From positions 2,666,001 through 2,730,000 of the forward strand of contig NC_089182.1 of the NCBI RefSeq assembly GCF_947507565.1: 64,000 bases of DNA, in the 5' to 3' direction. Each line of letters begins with the position of its first letter. Position 1 is the stretch's first letter. This DNA comes from Oscarella lobularis (Eukaryota; Porifera; Homoscleromorpha; Homosclerophorida; Oscarellidae). Below, one piece after another: positions 33,870 to 46,884 of the stretch. Made by a program: the position numbers and the translations under genes. The notes under the pieces were generated by a model, which did no database searches, was not told the DNA's origin, and saw nothing but the letters and a program-made list of their open reading frames with translations.

Positions 33870-36800
33870 ATGGGCACTTGTTTATCGACTTCTCCACGAA
33901 AAGTCACATGTAAATCTTCTGTAAACCAAAGTCCTTATTAAATTATTCAATTTAGTTCAAAAATCTGGGAAGACTTCCCCGGCCAGGCGGCGTCTCTTTT
34001 CTTCAAAAAGGTAGCCAATGCCTATCAGCATACACCAATTCACTGTCTGTTAGAAGAAGACGCAGAGATAACAGCAACGACGCCGGCGCTTCGCCGCGCC
34101 GTGATCCCGTGAGCAATCAGCACGTGCTTGACGGCAGCACCCCGTGCTCTGGTTCCTATGGATCTTTCAGCGTACCGTCTACCCAGACGCCACGCCACGA
34201 ATACGAACGTACTCCAGGCTTCATCTTCGTGTCATCCGATGAAGATACATGTAGTAGCGACGGCGAATCGGCTCGCCGTAGCGGCGCTGAACAGAGCGCT
34301 GCAAGAATCGACGGCGTGGCGACACGCCGTGAAGTTGACAGCAATTGTCCTTCGAAATGTCGCCCCACGTCTGCCGGCATATGCCGCCAAGAGACCTTTC
34401 ACCTTGGCCAAAGACCATCAACGGCGATCGCGGCACTGACTCCTGTTAATGTCGACGTCATTGACAGTGGATATGCCGACGAAAACCAGAGTCTCTGCCG
34501 CAGTGTATCCATCAAATCGTGCCATGTTCGTCACCCGTCTATTTTGGAGGAAGAATTTTCAGCGGAATGCGAATCGACCCTGACTGTTCGTGATATTTCT
34601 TCGCCCAAAAAGCGACGCATTACTGATTATCGCTTTCTGATGGTGCTGGGCGCCGGAACATTTGGAAAGGTAATGATAATAAAAAAAGAGCTTTCTATAG
34701 GCTAATTAAATCTGAATAAACTGTAGGTGCTCCTTGCCGCCGAGGAGCCAGATCGACGCCATTTGAGCGTAATCAAGGCGGTAAAGAAAAGTGTCACCTA
34801 CAACGAGATGATGGAAAGAGGCGAAGAGTATGCAGAGATCGAAAAAAAGGCGCTGCTGGCTGTGTCCGGCAATCCATTTTTCGCCCAACTAAAAGCGACC
34901 TTTCAAAACGAGGTCAGTGATAGTGGGCTAAAAGCGGCGTTCTGTAATACACAATGATGCGAAATGTAGGACTACCTTTTCTACAACTTGGAATTCGTCT
35001 CGGGAGGAGACCTCCTCAGTGTCATGAGAAGACGAATTACTCTTTTCAACGAATTTGAAGCAAGGTAACACAGTTGACATGTCTGGTTAACTCAATAACG
35101 TACTTGTTCTCTCGCGAAGATTCTACGTAGCAGAAATTTTGATTGCTCTTCAATTTCTGCACAGCAAAAACATCATCTACCGGTTAGACCCACGGCATGT
35201 ATGTAAATGGCGAAAAGAAGCATTTCTAATCAGGGACTTAAAACCCGGGAATGTTTTGATTGACCGAAAAGGACACGTTAAACTTTGCGACATGGGTGCC
35301 TCAAAGGAAATTAAATGCCTCAACAAGGGAAAGGGACGAGCGAAATCAGTCGCAGGAACCGTCCCCTACGCCGCTCCCGAGGTACCCAATATAGCTACTG
35401 TATAGTGCAAATGGTAATAATCTCTTCGTGTACTTACTAAGGTTCTACAAGAGATCCCATACCACGAGGCGTGTGATTTTTGGTCGCTGGGAATTCTAAC
35501 GTACGAACTCATAATGGGACATGTAAGTCACCTATATACTATAGCTTGTCTAAGATTCGTTTGTGTAGACGCCGTTTGAAAGAGGTGACGTATTGGAAAC
35601 GACCGAAGCCGTCATCGAACACTACATGCGTCCCTTTCCGATCGATTACTTTTGGGAAGCATGCGAGGATTTCATTTATAAGGTTAGTTACGAAATTAAG
35701 CTCGTGTAATTAAAAATGTGCGACTACATAGCTTCTCATCCCGACCGCGAGAAAGCGCCTAGGAGTGACGGAAAAGTCACGCCCAATACGACAACACAAG
35801 TACTTCACTTTGATGAACTGGGAAAAAGCGGAGGCTAGAAAACTGCGACCACCGTTCCTCCCCGAATTGGTACAGCTAACTAACTACGCGACCCCAATTG
35901 CTTACCTACCCATGATTATCTTTTTAGGGATGCGACGACGGAAGATATTTTCCTAAACACTTCACCGAACTGATTCCCGTCCTCGACGACGTTTACACGC
36001 ACGTAGACTGGACCTTAGACGAATTTGAGTGTACAATCGCAAAGGCCGCCCGTCGAGAAGAAGAAGAAGAAGAAAACATCGCAGTCGACGGTCGTCAAAC
36101 ATACGCTATTTCAAAACGCCACGGACTTCACAATTACGACCTCATTCGTCTCATCGGCGAAGGTCAATACGCGAAGGTATATATATTATATTGACTTTAC
36201 CTTCAATGACAATTGATCTTCGTTCGAAGGTTCTCTTGGCTCAGGATCGCAAGACGGCGCAACCGTGCGTCATCAAAGCCGTCAGCAAAGCAGAAATGAA
36301 GCTCTCCATGCAAATGTTCGGCGACGAGCAGCTGTTCGTCGAGAGAGATGCGCTCGTCGAAGTCAAGGGTCACCCGTTTTTCGTGCAACTTCTCGCCTCT
36401 TTTCAAAACCTGGTCAGTTGTCTCATAGTATAGGAAAGACAGATATATATATATAACGTGATATATTCTTTATTTAGGAGTACCTCTTCTACGTCATGGA
36501 GTTCGTCCACGGGGGAAGCATGATGGATCTTCTAAAGAAAATCGACGGAGCCGTTACTGAAGAGGAAGCGAGATTTTTCATGTGCGAACTTATAGTCGCC
36601 CTTCAGTTTCTCCACAACAAAGGCATCATCCACCGGTGAGCGAGATTCCCAAGGCAAAACCCTCGATTCCGTTGAACACACATATATATAGAGACGTCAA
36701 ACTCGAGAATATCCTAATAGACGAAGAAGGCCACGCGCGACTGTGCGACTTTGGCATGTCAAAACGATGCCTTCACGTGGGGGATGGACGAACGCAGTCC

Positions 36801-37528
36801 ATTGCTGGAACTCTCCAATACGTGGCTCCTGAAGTCAGTAAAGATGATCTAACCTTCTTATATACGTATACCTATACATACGGACTTATTTGAAGGTTTT
36901 TGAGGAGGACTGTCGATACAATGAGGCCGTTGACTTTTGGTCTCTCGGCCTATTTCTACAGGAGATACTAACCAAAAAGGTGAATGTCTATACGCAATAG
37001 AATATACGTATTCCAATGATAACTGGGTGCTGTTTTGTGTAGTCGCCCTTTCGAAGAAAAACCGAAGAGGGCACCAAAAGAGCGATCAGGGAAGCAGTAA
37101 TCATGCCGCCCTGTTTCCTGCAACCAGAAACGAGAAGCCTAATCAGACAAGTAAAATTTAAAAATTCGACTACTTTTCTTCTATTTCAAGCTTTGCCTAG
37201 TTATTACGCCGAAATCCGGCCAAGAGATTAGGCATGGTCGAGTCGAGCGCGCCAATCCGCGGCCACCCATTTTTCGGCGGAATGAATTGGGTGGCCGTGG
37301 AAGAACGGCGGATAACTCCACCATTTATCCCCTACCAAGTACGAATCTACCACAAACACATGTCTATATAGAGGTACGTTATGTTTTTTTTATTAGGAGA
37401 CGCCGTTCGACTCAGAAAATTTTACAACGCGCTTTGCAAGCAACGACCCTTTTCTAGAAACAATATCATTTGACAGCGTGGATGTCAACTTTGAAGGGTT
37501 CGACTGGATGCCAACAGAGCAAAAATAA
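33870..37528 (+). CDS. Protein kinase with two AGC-type kinase domains and a predicted myristoylated N-terminus
   Basis: About seventeen exons. Start MGTCLSTS (ATG 33870) has the myristoylation pattern (Gly2, Ser6) plus Cys4; two phase-consistent introns then lead through an Arg-rich patch and a Ser-rich linker. Kinase 1 (about 34625-35990): LGAGTFGKVLLA, VIKAVKK, IIYRDLKPGN, LCDMGASKE (DFG to DMG), GTVPYAAPEV and an AGC tail. Kinase 2 (about 36140-37400): IGEGQYAKVLLA, VIKAVSK, IIHRDVKLENILID, LCDFGMSKR, GTLQYVAPEV, GHPFFGGMNW and ITPPFIPYQ. It ends in an AGC tail with a hydrophobic motif FEGFDW, stop 37526. The first tail (FTELIPVLDDVYTHVDW) runs directly into domain 2, so this looks like one gene. 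RSK/MSK kinases pair AGC with CAMK; two AGC domains are unusual. Confidence 0.82.
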
Positions 37529-37933
37529 TAAGGGGATTTGAAAGAATTTTCTAGAACTTTGATTTTTGTGGTTTACTTTTTCTTTGGTTGTGTGTGTGCG
37601 TACAGTATAGTCAATTCGAGTCTGTGTCTAAGAACAGCCACGTGATGACGTCAGAAGTTTCAGTGCACTAGGTGGGCGTGACACTAAATTTAGCGGGCAT
37701 GCAGTGCTACAAGTGACGGTAGGAGCCGAGAATTACGTCGATCTCATGCTACTCCTGTGGACTTGGGCTTACTTTTCGCATTCGATTGTATCTGTGCCTT
37801 TCGGCTTCGCAGTGTCAGTGCTGTACGCTGCCCTTAGACGAACTACAATCTGCTGCAATAGCCAGCCTCTTCCCAGTCTAGTCCCTGTCTTGTCCAGCTC
37901 CAGTGTCCGTACTCTATAGCGCGCGGTAAAGAA
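37529..37933. other. Intergenic, 405 bp, between the kinase and SRRD
   Basis: Contains one TGACGTCA at about 37647 and no coding exon I can support. It probably holds the kinase 3' UTR and the SRRD promoter. Confidence 0.35.
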
Positions 37934-38656
37934 ATGGAAGAAACGTTCATTGCAGTGAAAAACCGGCGACGACGAAAGCAAAAAGTCGCCGAGACGAATC
38001 CAGTATCTCTTCAGTTGACAAAGATTGAGAGCTGCAAGCTGGATCTACAGGAGAGCGCTTTTTACGCTGACTTGCTGGCGTCATTGAGCCAGTGCAACTT
38101 TACCTCCATCGTATCTTATGGAATAGGAAGCCCATCTTCTTGTCCAATAGCCAGACATCAGTTTGCCTTACTTCTACTATTGAATAACCAGTACAATGTC
38201 AGAGAATGCTCTCTCTATGATCCGGCATTTTCTTGTCTCGATAAAGAACTAATTCTTCACTACGATCTTACCCTGATATTTTGCAACGAGGAAGGCAAGC
38301 GTCGAGTTCGCGAAAAGACTCTATTCTATATGCCCCACTGTGGCAAACTTCTCTACGACAACGTCCTCCGAGCAAACTGGTCGTCCATCAAAAACGTCAT
38401 CGTGATTGGAAATCGATTTAGCAGCTATAAGGAACGACTGACAACGAAGCGATTCCGCGCGGAGGCTCCCTGCGTGGAAAAACTCAATGAGCTATTGGAA
38501 GAAATTGAAATTAAAAATTCATTTAAGTACGAGGATATTTTTAATGACTTGGCTATTCATTGGACGAAAGAACTCAATCTGCCGCCGCCGCCGCCGGAAG
38601 CACAAATCGATCCCGAATGTGACGAGATTGTATTTGCCACAAAAACGGATTATTAG
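37934..38656 (+). CDS. SRRD: SRR1-like domain protein
   Basis: Single-exon ORF of 240 residues from ATG 37934 to TAG 38654. Motifs of the SRR1 family appear in order: IVSYGIGSPSSCPIARHQFA, SLYDPAFSCLDKELI, TLFYMPHCGKLLYDNVLRAN, NVIVIGNRFSSY, then ELLEEIEIKN and a short C-terminal tail. The N-terminus is basic (NRRRRKQK). The family is related to a plant protein that influences phytochrome B and clock signalling; the animal role is poorly known. Lack of introns is ordinary for a short gene but stands out beside its highly split neighbours. Confidence 0.88.
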   Translation: MEETFIAVKNRRRRKQKVAETNPVSLQLTKIESCKLDLQESAFYADLLASLSQCNFTSIVSYGIGSPSSCPIARHQFALLLLLNNQYNVRECSLYDPAFSCLDKELILHYDLTLIFCNEEGKRRVREKTLFYMPHCGKLLYDNVLRANWSSIKNVIVIGNRFSSYKERLTTKRFRAEAPCVEKLNELLEEIEIKNSFKYEDIFNDLAIHWTKELNLPPPPPEAQIDPECDEIVFATKTDY

Positions 38657-38793
38657 GATTAGTTTCTTGACAAAAAAATCAGAACGAAGGAAGCATAGAG
38701 TTATAAGGCGACTAGAACATTTCTTACAGGCGGACCTTCCACATCCACAAAGGGGGGTAGACAATATCTATTCACTAACTCCTCTATAGCTAT

Positions 38794-40593
<1,800 letters not shown>

Positions 40594-40859
40594 TGTAGAG
40601 TGGTAACGTCGGACGGCGCTTTCGAACGGAAAAGAAAAGAGTAATGTCGACGGCAGATGGGAAGGCGCCGAACGCATGCGCGAGGGCTCAAAATATGTAC
40701 TGTAGCGTGCGCGCTTCCCTAAGAATTTGGAATAAAAAAATAAAGATTAGAGAATCCCCAAATAAATACAAACATTAACAATTCGTTAACAAAAATAAAA
40801 AATTCTAGACAAAGACATTGCCCACGTGACTACGTAAGCATTTCCCGGATTCGATTTGA
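40594..40859. promoter_or_regulatory. Divergent promoter between PKA catalytic subunit and PIF1
   Basis: 266 bp between opposing start codons. It has an A/T-rich centre near 40730-40800 and a TGCGCGAGGG-type GC-rich part near 40675. No clear TATA box is placed for either gene. Confidence 0.35.
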
Positions 40860-42851
40860 ATGGAAGGTGCGTCGGTTGCGTGCAGTCTCGTCGTTCAAAA
40901 ATCCGCGGGGCAAACGATCGACGGCAATGGCAGCAAGTCGAGAAAAGTCGGGCTCGTGCTAATGCGCGGCGACAGAGGCGATCTCGTTCTCAAAATCGAC
41001 GGCGACGACGGAAAAAAACTCTTACTACCCCTACAGCGCGATCGGGTGCGCGTGCACAAGCGATTCGTTCGCGACGGCAAGGCAACGATTGAGATTGCCG
41101 ATTCGAACGTCCAGCTTCTTCTGTCGAACTGCCCGCCGCACGATCTCGCACGTTTCCTCGGAACGCTTCAAGTCAAAGTGGGCGTGGCATCGACGTCACT
41201 CGGTCGTCAAAAGAGTTCGTCGTCGCGCATCGCCGCGCAGTCGTTCACCGAAATCAGCCCGATCAATGCGAAAGACGTGCGAAAGATAAAGGATCGAACG
41301 AATCGACCCGCGGCGGCGGCGGCGACGGCGACGACGATTCCGAAGCGAAAGATCGAAGAATCGGACGTTTCGCGAGCGAAACGCGTCGCTTCGTTGCCGT
41401 CGTCGTCGTTTTCGTCGTTATCCGACGAACAGCGACGAATCGTATCGCTCGTGCGCAACGGAAGGAACGTTTTTATGACTGGAAGCGCCGGCACCGGAAA
41501 GTCACTCGTGCTCAAGCACGTGATACGACTCCTTCCTCCCGATTCGACGTTCGTTTGCGGTAGTACGGGTATTGCCGCTTGTCACGTGGGTGGCACGACG
41601 TTGCATAATTTCGCCGGCATCGGATTGGGCAGGGGGAGTTTGAGTGAGTGCGTTGCTAAGGCGACGAGGCAAGATCGATGGACGACGTGTAAGCATTTGG
41701 TCATCGATGAAATATCAATGATCGATGGGGAATACTTTGATAAATTGGAGGGCGTGGCACGAGCGGTGAAGAAATCGAAGAAGCCGTTCGGTGGAATACA
41801 GCTCATCTTGTGCGGCGATTTTCTTCAATTGCCTCCAGTTGGGAAAGATGGTCGCCAGGAGAAATTCTGTTTTCAGGTAAACGTAGTCTAGTGCGTTGAC
41901 CCGCTATTGATTTATCTAATCAGGCGAATTCTTGGGATGACTGCATCGACTGTACACTGGTACTGAAGCAAGTGTACAGGCAAACGGATGTAAAATTCAT
42001 CAAGATTCTACAGAGAATACGAATAGGAAGGTAACGCAAAACGCCTCTCGTACTCATACAGTAGAGAACCCCTTGTTCTTCAGATGTCCTGAAGCTATTG
42101 TTGACGTATTGCAATCGACTCAGGATAACGATATCGATCGCGACGGTATCAAGGCAACGTGCTTGTCGACACACAACGAATCGGTGGATCTGATCAACGA
42201 GACGGCGTTGGCCAAATTGCCGGGCCAATGTAAAACGTTTCTCGCGACAGGTGGCGACGTCTTGGGCAAAGACTGTCCAATCAAAGAAAAATTAGAACTC
42301 AAAGTGGGAGCCCAAGTAAATATCCAAGTCCCAGACTCTTCTCCTTATAGATAAGAAAGTGGAGAGGGGTCTAATGGGGGGGGGGGGGGGGGGGGGGACG
42401 AGGTTTAACGTTATTTAATCCGCAGGTTGTTCTGACCAAGAATCTTGAAATTGATGCAGGATTGGTCAACGGAGCGCGCGGGGTCATCGTCGGATTTTCC
42501 GCCGATCAGAACGGAGCGCCGATCGTCAAATTCGTCTCCGGTCTACAAAGAGTCATAACCCCTCAAAAGTGGACGTTCGGCGTCCGAAGTGGCGGCGGCG
42601 GCGGCATTCCCGTCATTCGAAAGCAACTTCCGCTAAAACTCGCCTGGGCTTTGTCAATTCACAAAAGCCAGGGCATGACTCTCGACTGCGTCGAGGTGTC
42701 GCTGTCGCGCGCGTTCGCCTGCGGACAGGCGTACGTCGCTCTGTCGCGAGCGAAAAGTCTGGCGGGACTGCGCGTCGTAGATTTCGATAGGTCGTGCGTG
42801 AAAGCAAACGCCACCGTTCTAAAGTACTATCAGGACTTAGATGACGCCTAG
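40860..42851 (+). CDS. PIF1: PIF1 5'-3' DNA helicase
   Basis: About four exons from ATG 40860 to TAG 42849. The N-terminus resembles the PIF1N region (LVLMRGDRGDLVLKIDG). Helicase motifs: Walker A GSAGTGKSLVLKHV, Ia TGIAACHVGGTTLHNFAGIG, Walker B VIDEISMIDG, III LCGDFLQLPPVGKDG, KQVYRQTDVKFIKILQRIR, ATCLSTHNESVDLIN, KVGAQVVLTKNL, GLVNGARGVIVGF, and IV-VI LAWALSIHKSQGMTLDCVEV with QAYVALSRAKS. All core SF1B residues are present. PIF1 unwinds G-quadruplexes and acts at telomeres, replication forks and mitochondrial DNA. Its last intron contains a 20-G run (42378-42397). Confidence 0.93.
42378..42397 (+). repeat. Homopolymer G20 in the last PIF1 intron
   Basis: Twenty consecutive G on the coding strand inside an intron of the PIF1 gene. 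In pre-mRNA and in single-stranded DNA this can fold into a G-quadruplex. Confidence 0.9.
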
Positions 42852-42949
42852 AGAAAAAGTCCTCACTTCCCAATTCGTTTATAGAGTTACCGTGAGAATG
42901 CTTCTAATTGCTGTAGAAAGAGATAATTATAGCATTTATTTTTCGGGTT

Positions 42950-45900
42950 TCAGCTCGTCGATGACATCTCTGCCGATTCCTTTAGAGCTTTTTCTAGCTG
43001 AAATTTCTCCTCTTTTTCCATGTCTCGTACCCTTTTCTGTCTCGCCGATTCTTCTCTCAAACTTTGACGCTTTGCCCAAGCGACGAGATCGTCTTCAGCC
43101 GTTCCGGTCTCCTGGTAAAAAGGAAAATGAAAAATCCCCCCCCTTGTTTCTGCGAGTTCAAGTAGGATTGTACTCGTTTTTCGGTTGACTGCTTGCTTGT
43201 ACTGGCAAAACTGTCGAAATCAGCGAATCCACCTCCAAATGCTGCCGCTGTTCCACTACTAGTGCCGCCTCCGAAGGGACTACTGCTCGTTGTCGTTGGT
43301 TTATGACCGACGGTGGCGCTTCGCTTTGGGGGAAGACTAGGAGGCGACAGCGTGTTCGAAGAGACGGCAAATGGATTCGATGTATTAGAAGCCGATGCAG
43401 CTGACGCTTTGGCGCCAAACGACGAAGCTGAACCGAACGGATCCACGCCACCGAAAGGATCGCTTGCGTTCGCGGCTACGAGAAAAGTCGACTATGGAAC
43501 CAGAAGCTCGCTTACGCTTTTTTTACGTGGAAAATTAGTCGTTGGCGATTTGAAAGGATCGTTTTCTTTAAAGGGATCGGCATTCTGCGAGAACCGTAGA
43601 AGGAAACATACGCGATTGGGGACCATACATACCTTGAACGGGTCTGAGCCACTGAAAGGATCTGACTTGTTGGTAAAAGGATCTAAGGAACAGGTCGAAG
43701 TCAATAAAGCTTCGTAATATGACATACCGGCTTTAAACGGATCTTCTGAGCCGCCGCCAAAAGGATCAGCGTTACTGTTACCTATCAAAAGGAAATTGAT
43801 GGAAGAATTCGTGATATTTCTGTACTTACTCTTAAAGGGATCCTCTTTGAAATCGTCAGCCGGTTCTGGCTCCAGCGGCTTATCTGGACCCGAACTCATG
43901 CTAAATCCGCTCAGCGTGCTCACAGGGCTGCTTCCCGCCTGGAAAATGACTGCATTTTAAGTTCCTTTCTATTGTGATCTATGCAGAACGCACTGTTGCT
44001 CGCGCGCTCATCACATCATCGCCGGCATCGGCAGCGGTTAGCACTTGAATGGGAAGGGACGACGAGTGCTGCGCTAGGGACGCTGTTATGCTTCGCTGAG
44101 TGGAATGTAGATCGGCTAGCCTCGTTCGCACCTGAAGAAATATAAAGACTTTTTTCCCCCCTCTTGTGTTTTTTGTGTGACTGTACCTGGCTCATTTCGG
44201 TCTGATTGGCTTGAATCTGCTTTTTCACGTCGTCCAATTGCTGCTTACCGCTTGCTATTTGATCTTGAAGTTCCTTCTCTTCCGATTGAAGTTTCTTTAG
44301 TTCTTCGCGTGATCGAGCTAGGTCTTCCTTTTGGGACTGCAAAAGAAGAAGTGAAAGGGGGGGTGCTAATGTACACCAAAAGCGGTTCCTACTTTCGATT
44401 GCATTTCTTGGTTAGCAAACTGCGCTTTCAGTCGAGCAATCTTAGAAAGAACGACGCTATAAAACGTACCTCATCTTTTTTTCCTCCACAAACCTGGTCT
44501 TCTTCATCTTTGCACTTCTGCTTAACTTCGGCTATCAAACCCTCGAACTTAGCCCTCTAAGAAACTCTCTCTCGTCCTGCATGCCTCCTTTTTGAAAAAG
44601 AAGACGCAAGATCACCTCTTCGTCCAATTGATCGAGTCGAGACTTGGCTTCGCCTTTCCGTTTCTCGAGATCCCTCAAATCAGACTGCGACTGATCAAGT
44701 TCCGCTTGGCTAGTCTAAACACAAAGCCACACTTGGCTTCAGCAAAACCTCGTCAAGAAAAACTATCTGAATTTTACCTTTACTTCTTGAGTTTTAACCT
44801 GAACCGCTTCTTCAGTCCGTTTCACTTCTTCAAGCAAAGTGGCTTTCTCTCTAGTAGTCCCAATGTGAGGCTGTGCTGACGGCTTGCTGTCTTACCGTCC
44901 CAAGTGCTCAAGATCTTTGCCAAGAGCATCCAAATCCTTCATCATAGACACATCAGCGCCGACTTTAGCATCTTCCTTCAAAGAACTAGAACTCGACGGC
45001 GGAATCATTGACGCAGTAAGAGAAGTCGGTATTTCGACTCCTTTCAACTAGAGAGCAGCGTTGTGGGACACAGGGAAAGAAAGAAAAGACCGCCTCACCT
45101 TTTCCTCTATGATATGCATAGCCAATGCGAATTGATCCGCAGTGAGACGACCCCGTTTATCAATATCGCACATCTCCCTATAGATAGATAGACAGATACA
45201 AATTAAAAGTAAAGGCAATTTAATTAAAAGTCGGACCAAACGCGTGCAAGTAAGGCCGTCGAAAGCCCTGACTTCATGAATATTTTCCGAGCATTTTCAC
45301 CTAAAAAGCCATCATGAGCACGCGAGAGGACCGCGCAGGCCAGCCAATTCATCGATCCATATGATACCCGTCAAAAATCCGTCAGAAGACTTATTTTGAC
45401 CGAATAATTCGTCGTATTTGATTTTCTCCGCGGGAGTGACGACCCACGCATCCGCCTAAAAGTGAGAAACTATCGTCTCTCTCCCAGACACCGGATACGT
45501 GCGCGCCTTACGGGTGAATTTGATTTACGTAGTGCGGGCGATGATGAGGGCATTGTGGCAAAAGAGGGCGGCGGCAGCGGCGGCGGGGGCGACACGCTGC
45601 TAGTTTTCGCCCTGGATCGTCGGCTAGGTGGATAGAGATTCGGTGGAAGGACTTGTGGGACGGAATTTCCTTCCAGTGCTTGGTAAATGAGATGCATCGC
45701 CTTTTTTTTCGACGTCGTGATTCGAATTTAATAGAATATGCGCGGTCGAACGTACCACGGAGAATTCGTCGGAGTCCATTTGGCCGTCGCCGTCGATATC
45801 CGAAATTTCCCAAATCTATTTTTCAGTTAATTTAAATAGTTTCGCTTTCTCTTTTTTTTACTTTGCTTAGCAGATTGAAAGGAAGCTTTGAATTCATCAT

Positions 45901-46794
45901 AACCTAAAGAGATATATATATGAGGATGCATCTCTAAGGCTATTCTTTGGACTCTTACTGGTTTAACGGCATCGCCTCCTAATTTTCCGTTGAGTGGATT
46001 CAAACTCAAAAATATCGAATCATACTTCTGCTTCTCAGCGACCTATTAATTAAAAAATTTCATCTCTAAATTTTAAATCAATTAAAAATATTATTATTAA
46101 TACCGTAACCGCCCAATTGCTACTAGTCGAAATTTTTCTCGGAAGACTCGGCGAAACACTAGCGCGCTATACGAACATTAGATGACGTCAGAATCGCAGC
46201 ATTCGCCTATACCAGTTCAGGTGGCGGCACAAGTGACGTCAGATTGCCGAGAGAGATATCCTTTCCATTTTGAGCCAACGCTATCAGTTTCAAAGCGACG
46301 AAAAACCCCTAGAAAAAAATTCGAATCGTATTTAGTGACTCGCTTTTTTTTTCTTTACCTGTTTGTCGACAGAACCGCTTGCTGTTGGATCGGCTAGATT
46401 CCATATCTATACGATCGTCGTCATCATGTGTGTGTCATTTCTGCGGTTTGTGCGCGATTAGGGCTACCTTATGCAGTACGCTCTCCTTTAGTTTGGATTT
46501 CTTGAGGACAGCGGCGCCTGTTGCGCCGTCTACGCGCCCTTTGTTCGTCGGATCGGCCTTGAGTAAACGTTTGCTTTTCTGTTGCGGTGCTTCCTGCTGC
46601 TTTCTTGGCTTACTTGTCTCCATAGGCTCTCGTAGATTCCCACCTGCGTTCCGGCTACCTGCAAAAGATGCGAGAAAACGTGACTTGGGGCGCACGTAAG
46701 AGCCAAGTGGTCTAGGATCCCAAAGACGTGCGCTGCAAGCAGCTACGTTCATATTACTTGCGCTAGAGGAGGAAAGTTCGCCATTTAGCGACGA
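42950..46794 (-). CDS. EPS15: EPS15/EPS15L1-like endocytic adaptor
   Basis: More than fifteen exons from ATG 46794 (MANFPPLAQ) to TGA 42950. Three EH domains: EH1 (YESLWRQADPTNKGRVDG, IWNLADPTASGSVDKQ, FFVALKLIALAQNGKDIS), EH2 (KQKYDSIFLSLNPLNGKLGG, IWEISDIDGDGQMDSDEF) and EH3 (EKIKYDELFGQNKSSDGFLT, MCDIDKRGRLTADQFALAM). A coiled coil follows (about 44900-44100; KKLQSEEKELQDQIASGKQQ), then repeated DPF motifs (DPFKSKY, DPFGGGSEDPFK, DPFSGSDPFK, NDPFK) that bind AP-2, and a ubiquitin-interacting end (DDLVAWAKRQSLREES). It is an adaptor of clathrin-coated pits. EH domains bind NPF peptides. The full domain set is present. It starts 90 bp from the GH2 gene. Confidence 0.92.
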
Positions 46795-46884
46795 TTCTAG
46801 ACAAAAAGAACGGACAGGAGCATGCGCAAAATATTTCCTACTTATCACGTGAACACGAAGTCTACATGAATCAATACATTGATT
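46795..46884. promoter_or_regulatory. 90-bp divergent promoter between EPS15 and the GH2 glycosidase
   Basis: Opposing start codons at 46794 and 46885. No TATA box is evident. The interval includes an E-box-like CACGTG near 46848. Confidence 0.4.

Noticed and set aside
35139-35405. Apparent disruption of the first AGC kinase catalytic loop (IIYRLDPRH)
   Set aside because: A short GT-AG intron between YR and DLKPGN explains it; the spliced reading is IIYRDLKPGN.
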